This document shows, one piece after another, positions 1-5,968 of a stretch of 7,151 bases of DNA. Location: positions 1-7,151 of the forward strand of contig JAAFHI010000159.1 of NCBI GenBank assembly GCA_013298335.1, written 5' to 3'. Positions within the stretch are counted from its first letter, which is position 1. Every line of letters begins with the position of its first letter. The notes under the pieces are model-generated. The model ran no database searches and was not told the DNA's origin. It was given only the letters and a program-made list of their open reading frames with translations. Source of the stretch: Actinomycetota bacterium (GTDB lineage Bacteria > Acidobacteriota > Blastocatellia > Chloracidobacteriales > Chloracidobacteriaceae). The translations under genes were made by a program, and so were the position numbers.

Positions 1-744
1 GGCTGCCGCCTGAGCCGGGCGAAGAAAATTCGCTACCGGCACAACGACGCGGAGGATCTGGCTTCAAAACTGGCTGAAAACGAATCGGCGCGCCGAAAAC
101 TGATCGTCACCGATTCGGTTTTCTCAATGGACGGCGATGTCGCGCTGCTGCGTAACATCGTCGAACTGGCCGAAATTCATGATGCGTGGGTCATGGTGGA
201 CGAAGCCCACGCGACCGGCGTTCTCGGCTCGCACGGGCGCGGCCTTGTGGATGAACTCGGCCTGCGCGGGCGCGTCCATCTGCAAATGGGGACGCTCGGC
301 AAGGCGCTCGGGAGTTTCGGGGCCTACGTGGTGGCCCCGGCGCCGTTCATCGAGGTGCTGATCAATCGCGCGCGGTCGCTGATTTTCACCACCGGACTTC
401 CGCCCGCGCCGGTCGGGGCCGCCATCGAGGCGTTGAACATCCTGCGGGAAAGCGACGAACTCGTTCTGAGACTTCACGAGAACATCCGGTTCTTCTCGAA
501 CGGCCTGCGCGAACTCGGTTTGCTGGAAGGGGACTGGAAAACGCCGATTTTCCCGATTGTACTCGGTGAAGAAACGCTAACCATGCAGACGATGGCGAAA
601 CTGCTCGACGCGGGGATTTTCGCGTCGGGGATTCGTCCGCCGACGGTGCCGCCGGGGACGTGCCGACTGCGGATGACAGTCACGGCGGCGCATTCAACCG
701 ATCAATTGAAACTGGCCCTCGGAAAACTTCGTGATTTGAACTGA
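1..744 (+). CDS. bioF: 8-amino-7-oxononanoate synthase-like PLP enzyme, 5' truncated
   Basis: This is an alpha-oxoamine synthase, a fold-type I PLP enzyme, most likely the one that condenses pimeloyl thioester with alanine to give 8-amino-7-oxononanoate in cytosolic biotin synthesis. The frame is open from base 1, so the start and roughly 140-150 N-terminal residues lie outside the window; 247 residues remain. Visible in order are VTDSVFSMDGD (residues 37-47), the PLP-contacting DEAHATG (D67, H70), and the Schiff-base lysine in GTLGKALGSFG (K101, codon 301-303). Further on are RSLIFTTGLPP and a C-terminal IRPPTVPPGTCRLRMT block. The GTLGKA-type lysine motif and IRPPTVPPGT fit BioF better than glycine C-acetyltransferase (Kbl), but other oxoamine synthases are possible. 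No other biotin gene is visible. The gene converges on the next gene with only 5 bp between stop codons, and no separate terminator is seen. Confidence 0.88.
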   Translation, partial: GCRLSRAKKIRYRHNDAEDLASKLAENESARRKLIVTDSVFSMDGDVALLRNIVELAEIHDAWVMVDEAHATGVLGSHGRGLVDELGLRGRVHLQMGTLGKALGSFGAYVVAPAPFIEVLINRARSLIFTTGLPPAPVGAAIEALNILRESDELVLRLHENIRFFSNGLRELGLLEGDWKTPIFPIVLGEETLTMQTMAKLLDAGIFASGIRPPTVPPGTCRLRMTVTAAHSTDQLKLALGKLRDLN

Positions 745-749
745 CGGGG

Positions 750-1193
750 CTATTCGGGGTTCCCGCGAGGCCGGATGATTTCGGCAAATTTTGGGAGCAT
801 GAAGAAAATGACAGAGGGAAGTAGAACACCAAAGAAGTAAGGAAATGACCACCAGTTTTGAGTGAAGCGGATGGAAAGCAGAACCAGAACGCCCAGGTAG
901 GAAACATATCCAGCCACGAGAAAGCCCCATTTCTCTTTGGGGAATGCCTGTTGAATGAATTCGGATATTTTCCAGCGGATAATCCTGAGCTTCCGGTTCC
1001 ATATTTGAAACCAGCGAGTCAGTTCTTCCGGTGAGGACAACGGGGACAAGCCGATTTCCCGCGGGGCGGATTCAATGTTCAACGCGGACTGGCAACGCGC
1101 GCAGAACCCCGTTTCGGGATCGAATTGGTCGGTTTGATGACACACTTCACACCGTTGGGGCGGTGATTCGTGACGGACGATCAGCTTTTCCAT
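750..1193 (-). CDS. zinc-ribbon protein with two C-terminal membrane segments
   Basis: This 147-residue protein is not recognised as a named family. The N-terminus carries a four-cysteine zinc ribbon, C15-x2-C18 and C31-x2-C34 with 12 residues between the pairs. A charged linker follows, rich in Trp and Arg around residues 57-88. Two hydrophobic stretches at about 90-110 and 117-134 look like a membrane hairpin, and the tail is basic. I chose the ATG at 1193 because GGAGG lies 11 nt upstream and the zinc ribbon begins soon after; the frame stays open further upstream into rqcH, but that part is a shadow of rqcH. The gene starts 41 bp after the rqcH stop on the same strand, so it is probably the last gene of that transcript. 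A membrane-anchored zinc ribbon could bind nucleic acid or protein at the inner membrane; no specific function can be claimed. Confidence 0.72.
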   Translation of the reverse strand: MEKLIVRHESPPQRCEVCHQTDQFDPETGFCARCQSALNIESAPREIGLSPLSSPEELTRWFQIWNRKLRIIRWKISEFIQQAFPKEKWGFLVAGYVSYLGVLVLLSIRFTQNWWSFPYFFGVLLPSVIFFMLPKFAEIIRPRGNPE

Positions 1194-1234
1194 CGTGATG
1201 AAGCCCTCCCTTACGGTCAGGCTGCCGTTTCGGA

Positions 1235-2932
1235 TTACAGAATGCGTTCGAGCGTTTCGCGCGGTGGGGCGAGAATCGTCTTGCTTTCCGAAAGGAGCAC
1301 CGCGCCGGGGGCGGCGTTTTTCGGTCTTGAAAGCCGGCGCTTCTCGACGTAGTGAACGTTGACCTTGTCGTCGTTCTTGGCCTTTGAGAAATAGGCGGCG
1401 AGTTCGGCGGCGGCCAGCAGTACGTTGTGCGGCACCGGCTGGCGCGAGGGATTTCGTACCAGAACGTGCGAGCCGGGGTAATCCGCCGCGTGCAGCCACA
1501 GATCATGCGGACGCGCAAGCCGGAACGTCAGCCGGTCGTTGTCGCGGTCGTTTCTTCCGACGACGATTTCATAGCCGTTCGGTCCGCGATACCGGCGCAA
1601 CCCCGACCATTCGTTTTCCTTCGCCCGGGCCTTGTTCGAATCGGCGGCCTGTTTTGGACGCAGTTCCACCGGCAGCAGCGTCGCGGCCTCCGAAATGGCG
1701 GCATCGAGCGATTCGTCGTCGTCGGCTTCCGCGAAGAGGCTTTCCAGAAATGCGACGGATTCGGATTGGCGTCCGAGAAGGTCGAGTCGCTCGGCGGCGG
1801 CGGCCTGCGTACGCTGGTGTTTCTGGTACTTCTTGAAAAAACGCCGCGCGGCATCGGTGACTTCCTCGCCGTCCTCCAGCGGAATCGTCACCGTGGCCTG
1901 ATGTTCATCGTAATAATCGACGACTTCGAAGCCCGCCTCGGTGCGTTTCCCGGTTTTGACATTGGCGAACAGCAGTTCGCCCCAGCGACGCCATCGTTCG
2001 GCTTCTTCATCGGTCGATTGCGAGTGGACAATCTTGTTCAGCGTCGAATCGAGCCGCTTGCGCCACGTCGCCACCGCCGTCACCCACGTCTGCCGCTTCT
2101 GCGCGAGCGTCGCCTGTCGATCATTCGTCGAGAAAAAGGCATCGGCGGCTTCGTTGACGGACGCGAACTTCAAAACCTCGGCGTCGGCATACTGCCGGAG
2201 TAAAAAACCCGAAAGCACCGACTTCGAACCCACCGTGTAGATAAAGCCCGAACCCGGTTCGTCGAGGCGTTTTTTTACCTGGTCAAATGCTCTGGCCGCG
2301 CCAATGCTCGTTGAAAGAAAAGCGACCTCGCGGGCGAGCGTCGCGCCGCATCCGCGCACGGTGGCGCGAAGAAATTTCTCCAGTTCGACCGCGTCCGGCG
2401 GAAGATCGTCCCATTCAACTTCGGACCACTCCTTCTGATTCTTCGAAGGCGGAAGTTCGTGGCGTGTGCCGACGATGATGGCTTCCGACGGACGTAACAA
2501 ATCGAGCACCCGACCGGCTTCATCCAGCAGGTAGATGTTGCTGGTGCGTCCGGTGAGGTCGTGGCGAAAGAGCAGGCGCGACATGTTCCCGGCGTCGTCG
2601 AAGGCATCGAAACCGAGCGTGACCGAGCGTTCGTTCGCCGGTTTTTCAATCGAAACCAGTCTGCCGCTGCCGAGCAGTTTGCGGAGCCGCTGCACGAACG
2701 CCGGTTCGCCCGGCGCTTCGGCTTCGAGCGCGCGTGGATGCTTGTCGCACAGGTAAAACCGGTTGTCGTTCGGACGCGCCGAGCACATCAGGATGCGATT
2801 GTCGCGCAGCCGCAGATCGAGGCCGATGGCGAAAGTCCCGGCCATGAAAATCTTGCCGAGCCGGAGCGACCCGGCGCGTTCGAGGTGGGCGGCGAGTTCC
2901 GCCACGATGGGGGTAAGAACGAAGTTTTCCAT
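1235..2932 (-). CDS. rqcH: RqcH / NFACT family ribosome-associated quality-control protein
   Basis: RqcH (bacterial Rqc2/NEMF homologue, formerly annotated as a fibronectin-binding protein) binds the obstructed 50S subunit carrying peptidyl-tRNA and recruits tRNA-Ala to add a C-terminal alanine tail that marks the nascent chain for proteolysis. The length, 565 aa, matches the family (about 570). The NFACT-N part covers about residues 1-270, with EPAFVQRLRKLL (76-87) and LTGRTSNIYLLD (126-137). A helical, likely coiled-coil middle follows (about 275-420). The NFACT-R (DUF814) domain at about 445-560 shows VGRNDRDNDRLTF, DLWLHAADYPGSH (477-489) and AAYFSKA (512-518). The start MENFVLTPIVAEL matches the usual NFACT opening. 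The motif equivalent to the Asp-Arg pair of Bacillus RqcH is Glu101-Arg102 here. The start lies 6 bp after the stop of the AT-rich gene; the nearest GGAG is 14 nt upstream, inside that gene, so translational coupling is plausible. Confidence 0.93.
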   Translation of the reverse strand: MENFVLTPIVAELAAHLERAGSLRLGKIFMAGTFAIGLDLRLRDNRILMCSARPNDNRFYLCDKHPRALEAEAPGEPAFVQRLRKLLGSGRLVSIEKPANERSVTLGFDAFDDAGNMSRLLFRHDLTGRTSNIYLLDEAGRVLDLLRPSEAIIVGTRHELPPSKNQKEWSEVEWDDLPPDAVELEKFLRATVRGCGATLAREVAFLSTSIGAARAFDQVKKRLDEPGSGFIYTVGSKSVLSGFLLRQYADAEVLKFASVNEAADAFFSTNDRQATLAQKRQTWVTAVATWRKRLDSTLNKIVHSQSTDEEAERWRRWGELLFANVKTGKRTEAGFEVVDYYDEHQATVTIPLEDGEEVTDAARRFFKKYQKHQRTQAAAAERLDLLGRQSESVAFLESLFAEADDDESLDAAISEAATLLPVELRPKQAADSNKARAKENEWSGLRRYRGPNGYEIVVGRNDRDNDRLTFRLARPHDLWLHAADYPGSHVLVRNPSRQPVPHNVLLAAAELAAYFSKAKNDDKVNVHYVEKRRLSRPKNAAPGAVLLSESKTILAPPRETLERIL

Positions 2933-2935
2933 CCA

Positions 2936-3716
2936 AGTTTAGATGACTCCACAATCTTCTAGTTTATACATTAAAAGACTTGCTAAGAAGATTAAGTGAA
3001 ATGCTCTTTCTTTTGAAATTACAATGTTTTCATGAGCTTTAGGGTTTCTAATGCCGGTCATGGTACCTGAGAAAATTTGCAAATATCCTTTTTGAATATT
3101 TTTTCCTGTTTCTGTTGATAAATCATCTAATGTTATTAAGGGATTTCCGATTGAAAAAGCCCTTTCCATTAAATTACTTCCATCGTACTCATTTCCGGTT
3201 AACTGTTTTACATGGTTTTTTACAATTGTGTTGATCTCTTTAATGGCAGCTTCAACTGCATCGGCAAAATGACCGCTTTCCATTCTGCTTTTGGCAATTG
3301 AGGTAACTCTTGGGTGAATAAAAATCCAATTATCTTGGAGTTCTTGGTTCGCTACAGAAGAAGGATAGTCTGAGTTATCAATTCTTTCATTTAAATAATT
3401 TAGAAACTGCTCTAAGGCATTTAAACCTTTGATAAATGCTTCTTGTCTTATTATACCCCATCGAATTCTTTCAATATTTGATGATGGTCGTTTTTGAGGC
3501 ACAAAGTTAATATTGTAAAAATTACCTAGTGTAATTTTATCATCTTTAAATAATTTTCTTATTCTATCTTCAATTTTTACTTTGAAAATTTTAAAGAGTT
3601 CATCTTGGGCTGTGTTTTTTTTGAAAGTTTCAATTTCACTAATTAAATCAGAAAAATTTTCTTTCATCTCTCAGTCTCCATTTCTAAAAAAGAATTTTAC
3701 TTAAATCTTCATACGA
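2936..3716. other. AT-rich island, probable horizontally acquired insert
   Basis: Base composition drops sharply at about 2936 and recovers at about 3716. The block contains all of the TIGR02391-family gene and the last ten or so codons of the photolyase-like gene (TTA, AGT, AAA, ATT, CTT, TTT in a gene otherwise using GC-ending codons). No integrase, transposase, terminal inverted repeats or obvious target duplication are visible at the edges, so the mechanism of entry is unknown. Edges are by eye and good to about 10 bp. Confidence 0.65.
2939..3667 (-). CDS. TIGR02391/Ymh family protein, HEPN-like candidate RNase
   Basis: This 242-residue protein has a C-terminal region (about 112-240) matching the TIGR02391 (Ymh) pattern as I know it: IHPRV at 117-121, SGHFADAVEAA (131-141), DGSNLMERAF (162-171), and GIRNPKAHE (205-213). 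The family is of unknown biochemical function and is found scattered near phage, plasmid and restriction loci. R207-N-P-K-A-H212 is an R-x4-H motif with Asn after Arg, the hallmark of HEPN ribonucleases, so an RNA-cleaving defence or toxin role is a reasonable inference, not shown. The N-terminal 110 residues are helical and charged, without recognised motifs. The gene is strikingly AT-rich, roughly 30% GC by eye against about 60% around it, with AAA, ATT and TTA codons, which points to recent transfer. GGAG sits 8 nt before the ATG. It lies 16 bp after the photolyase-like gene and 6 bp before rqcH. Confidence 0.82.
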   Translation of the reverse strand: MKENFSDLISEIETFKKNTAQDELFKIFKVKIEDRIRKLFKDDKITLGNFYNINFVPQKRPSSNIERIRWGIIRQEAFIKGLNALEQFLNYLNERIDNSDYPSSVANQELQDNWIFIHPRVTSIAKSRMESGHFADAVEAAIKEINTIVKNHVKQLTGNEYDGSNLMERAFSIGNPLITLDDLSTETGKNIQKGYLQIFSGTMTGIRNPKAHENIVISKERAFHLIFLASLLMYKLEDCGVI

Positions 3717-4457
3717 AGAATTGAACGGGCAGTCCGCCGTGCAGCGTCGGCACCATTCGCCGTCGGTGTACTTCTCGACGTTCTGTTTGTTGAAGTAATA
3801 GGGCTTGGCCCCGAACGTTGAGGCGACCCACTGCCACGAGAGCGCGTTGGGCGGCGGGTTTCCGTCGAGCAGGTGCTTGAAGAACAGCCGTTCGCCGACC
3901 GACCAGTGAACCTTTTGGTGATGAATCAGCCACGCGGCGAACCACATCCGGGCGTGGTTGTGCATGTACCCCGTTTCGTAGAGTTCGCGCAGCGGTTCGT
4001 CCATGCAAACCAGTCCGGTCGCGGCGGTTTCGACGCCCTCGGGAAGTTCGAACGACCACGTCCCCGCTTCAAACTTGTATTCTTCCAGGTCCTCGTAAAT
4101 CCGGTCGCCCTCGACGCGGTAGACCTCCTGCCAGAACTGATGCCAGGCGAGTTCGAAGACAAACTTGTAGACGGATTCGCCGACCCGTCCGAACTTTTGG
4201 AAAATCGCGTCGCGCGCCTCGCGCAGCGTCAGTACGCCGTGGCGGATGTAGGGCGACAATCGCGAGACATGTCCGCGCGTGACGTGGTTGCGCGAGCCGT
4301 AGCGCCGCGCGTCGAACTTCGCGAGCTGCTTTTCAGCCGCCGTAAAACCGCCTTCGAAGGGCGACATCTCCGGCTCGCCTTCGTAGAACCCCTGCATTTT
4401 TTCGGCGAAGTCGGCCCGCATCGCTTCGCGGGAACGTTTGGTACTGTCGAGTTTCAT
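3684..4457 (-). CDS. FAD-binding photolyase/cryptochrome-like protein lacking the antenna domain
   Basis: This 257-residue protein corresponds to the C-terminal FAD domain of the photolyase/cryptochrome family. Motifs in order are RLSPYIRHGVLTLRE (66-80), FELAWHQFWQEVY (101-113), TGYMHNHARMWFAAW (162-176), HLLDGNPPPNALSWQWVAST (195-214), and a C-terminal WCRRCTADCPF (235-245). The N-terminal alpha/beta domain that binds the antenna chromophore in full-length photolyases (about 200 residues) is absent, and nothing upstream encodes it. This resembles stand-alone FAD-domain proteins described in bacteria; light-driven DNA repair or photoreception is possible but unproven. C151, C236, C239 and C243 are spaced much like the [4Fe-4S] ligands of the FeS bacterial photolyases, which end in a similar C-x2-C...CPFN motif. 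The ATG at 4457 is preceded by a weak CAGG. The last ten or so codons are AT-rich, unlike the rest. It is probably first in the minus-strand operon. Confidence 0.86.
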   Translation of the reverse strand: MKLDSTKRSREAMRADFAEKMQGFYEGEPEMSPFEGGFTAAEKQLAKFDARRYGSRNHVTRGHVSRLSPYIRHGVLTLREARDAIFQKFGRVGESVYKFVFELAWHQFWQEVYRVEGDRIYEDLEEYKFEAGTWSFELPEGVETAATGLVCMDEPLRELYETGYMHNHARMWFAAWLIHHQKVHWSVGERLFFKHLLDGNPPPNALSWQWVASTFGAKPYYFNKQNVEKYTDGEWCRRCTADCPFNSSYEDLSKILF

Positions 4458-4588
4458 ACAACCTGTTTCGGGAAATGTCGGTGCGTGTCAGGGGGAAACG
4501 CCGTAGAGTGTGGCATCCGTCGAAATCGTTCAAGTCCAATTCGGCTTTGCGGGGCGTGCGCCGCGAAGGCTCCGACCGTCCCGAACAT

Positions 4589-4840
4589 CGTGAAAAGTAC
4601 GTTTCAGGGTGTGAGACGTTCCTTTCGGGGCGTGAGAAGTTGGTTTTGCAGGTTGAGAAATTACTTTTGCATCGTGAGAAAGTACTTTTGCACTGTGAGA
4701 AGTTCCTTTTGCATCGTGAGAAGTTACCTTTGCACTGTGAGAAGTTGGTTTTGCACGGTGAGAAGTTCCTTTTGCATGGTGAGAAGGTGATTTTGCACCG
4801 TGAGACGGTCGTTTCGACGCGTGAGATTCCATTTTTGCGG
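4589..4840. repeat. twelve tandem 21-bp imperfect repeats in a divergent spacer
   Basis: Twelve consecutive units of exactly 21 bp start at 4589, 4610, 4631 and so on to 4820, with no length change. The central eight (4631-4798) are the best conserved; each has a block GTGAGAA (unit positions 2-8) and a block TTTTGCA (14-20). Variation clusters at unit positions 10, 12-13 and 21-1. The first two and last two copies are degenerate, as at the edges of an ageing array. Twenty-one bp is two helical turns, so all copies face the same side of the DNA. Because 21 is a multiple of 3, reading frames pass through in both directions as seven-residue repeats. The array ends 14 bp before the GntR start and begins 131 bp from the photolyase-like start. 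Operator array, structural spacer or decaying minisatellite are all possible. Confidence 0.95.
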
Positions 4841-4854
4841 GTTTTTGGTCTTCG

Positions 4855-5772
4855 ATGAGAATCTGGCTTTCGAAAAACAGTGAAGTTCCCGTCCGCGAGC
4901 AGCTCGCCGAGCAGCTCAAGCTGGGCATTATCAGCGAGGATTTCAAGGCGGGCGAACGTCTGCCGAGCATTCGCGCGCTGGCGACGCGGCTGGCGATCCA
5001 TGCCAACACGGTGAACGCCGCCTACAAGGACCTCGCCGACCTCGGGTGGGTCGAATTTCGGCATGGCAGCGGAGTGTACGTGCGGGAGCGGGTCGTTCCG
5101 GGCGGCGCGGACTCCCGCAAGGAACTCGAATGGATGGCCGCCGACTTTCTGCGCCGCGCCAGAGCCGAGGGATATTCGCTGGTCGAGATTCAGAAGAGCG
5201 TGAAGCGGATTTTCGACGTCCAGCGGGTGGATGGCATCGCCGTCATCGAGCCCGACGCCGATCTGCGCGACATTCTGATCGCCGAAGTGGTCGAAAGCGT
5301 CGGCGTACGGGTCTTCGGTCAGCACCCGGATGACTGTCTCGCGAATCCCGACCTCCTCACGGGCCTGATTCCATCGTCCCTGACGACGCATGGCACGATT
5401 CTGTCCCCGATTTTCAATGAAAGCGCCTCCTGCGTCTGGCTGACGCTGCGGTCGATTCCGTCAACCCTGATCGGGCAGCAGCGGCCCGGCCCGACCGACA
5501 TGGTCGCGCTCGCTTCCCACTGGGACGGCTTTCTGAAATGGGGGCGGACCCTGCTGGTAGCCGCCGGAATCCATCCCGATGCGTTGCAGGTCATCAGCGC
5601 GAAAGAGGCCGACTGGACCTCGCGACTGAGCCTGAGCGCATTCGTGGTATGCGACATTCTCACCGCATCGAAATTGCCCGCCGGTATTCCGACCCGGACC
5701 TTCCGGTTCATTTCCGATGAATCCCTGACCGACCTCCGCGCGGCGGTGGCGGACCTCCGCGACGAAGACTGA
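4855..5772 (+). CDS. GntR-family transcriptional regulator with a long non-MocR effector domain
   Basis: This is a 305-residue cytosolic DNA-binding regulator. Residues 1-78 form a GntR winged helix-turn-helix: VREQLAEQLKLGII, then GERLPSIRALATRL with recognition-helix region HANTVNAAYKDLADLGW, and the wing GSGVYV (71-76). The N-terminus is YtrA/MocR-like, but the remaining 225 residues are too short for the aminotransferase domain of MocR and do not show FCD or UTRA motifs. Residues 127-155 (IAVIEPDADLRDILIAEVV...) read like the first strand and helix of a receiver or Rossmann-like domain. From memory, similar proteins occur in Acidobacteriota. No good Shine-Dalgarno precedes the ATG. It is divergent from the photolyase-like operon, with the 21-bp array between, so autoregulation and control of the operon through that array is a natural hypothesis. 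The effector is unknown. Confidence 0.88.
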   Translation: MRIWLSKNSEVPVREQLAEQLKLGIISEDFKAGERLPSIRALATRLAIHANTVNAAYKDLADLGWVEFRHGSGVYVRERVVPGGADSRKELEWMAADFLRRARAEGYSLVEIQKSVKRIFDVQRVDGIAVIEPDADLRDILIAEVVESVGVRVFGQHPDDCLANPDLLTGLIPSSLTTHGTILSPIFNESASCVWLTLRSIPSTLIGQQRPGPTDMVALASHWDGFLKWGRTLLVAAGIHPDALQVISAKEADWTSRLSLSAFVVCDILTASKLPAGIPTRTFRFISDESLTDLRAAVADLRDED

Positions 5773-5773
5773 A

Positions 5774-5798
5774 TGTGACAGTTGAAAAAAGTGTCACA
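5774..5798. promoter_or_regulatory. perfect 7-bp inverted repeat, possible operator
   Basis: TGTGACA (5774-5780) and TGTCACA (5792-5798) form an exact dyad around an 11-nt A-rich centre, starting 1 bp after the GntR stop codon. The half-sites resemble CRP/FNR-type TGTGA/TCACA but with wider spacing than the usual 6 nt. It could be an operator for the downstream exported-protein gene or a weak hairpin; neither is demonstrated. Confidence 0.4.
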
Positions 5799-5843
5799 CG
5801 GTTTCTCCACCGGGTTCATCCGGCGTTTACATTCACGTCGTTC

Positions 5844-5934
5844 CTGATTCCCGCGACGGCTGCTCACCCAACATAGGCGCTGGGCTGTGCATACGATGCT
5901 TCTTTGAGCAGCCGTCGCGGGGATCGGTGTTTTT
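5844..5934 (+). terminator. long 23-bp stem hairpin followed by T5: terminator or structured leader RNA
   Basis: Bases 5844-5866 pair with 5905-5927. The inner 17 bp (CCCGCGACGGCTGCTCA and its complement) are perfect. The outer 6 pairs include two T/G positions that are G-U wobbles only in a plus-strand transcript, which suggests the plus strand is transcribed. The 38-nt loop can itself form CCCA/TGGG and GCAT/ATGC mini-stems, giving a three-way junction. TTTTT at 5930-5934 follows 2 nt after the stem. It lies 72 nt after the GntR gene and 34 nt before the exported-protein start. A loop this large is unusual for a simple intrinsic terminator, so a regulatory leader or small RNA is an alternative. 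Confidence 0.55.
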
Positions 5935-5968
5935 CAGCCCAGATTCTTCACGGAATGCGAGGTGCGAC

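Noticed and set aside
1427..2203. Plus-strand frame of 258 codons within rqcH
   Set aside because: Antisense to rqcH, which has full-length family agreement; no domain is seen in the antisense product.
3873..4790. Plus-strand frame of 305 codons antisense to the photolyase-like gene
   Set aside because: Antisense to a gene with clear family motifs; its product has no recognisable domain and its tail is the 21-bp repeat.
4589..4840. CRISPR array
   Set aside because: The 21-bp units are directly adjacent with no unique spacers of typical length, and no cas genes are present.
4475..4858. Plus-strand heptad-repeat reading frame covering the 21-bp array as a protein gene
   Set aside because: No Shine-Dalgarno, several other frames are equally open because the period is a multiple of 3, and variable bases show no third-position preference. 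Kept only as a finding.
4333..5391. Long minus-strand frame across the GntR gene and the repeats
   Set aside because: It is antisense to the well-supported GntR gene and the start of the photolyase-like gene's frame, and it owes its length to GC-rich composition and the in-frame repeat.
5844..5927. Integron attC site
   Set aside because: An ACCCAAC motif matching RYYYAAC lies in the loop, but no matching GTTRRRY partner is seen and there is no cassette structure.
5927..5968. Upstream GTG start for the exported protein
   Set aside because: It would add residues ahead of a good signal peptide and begin inside the hairpin; the ATG at 5969 has GAGGTG 4 nt before it.
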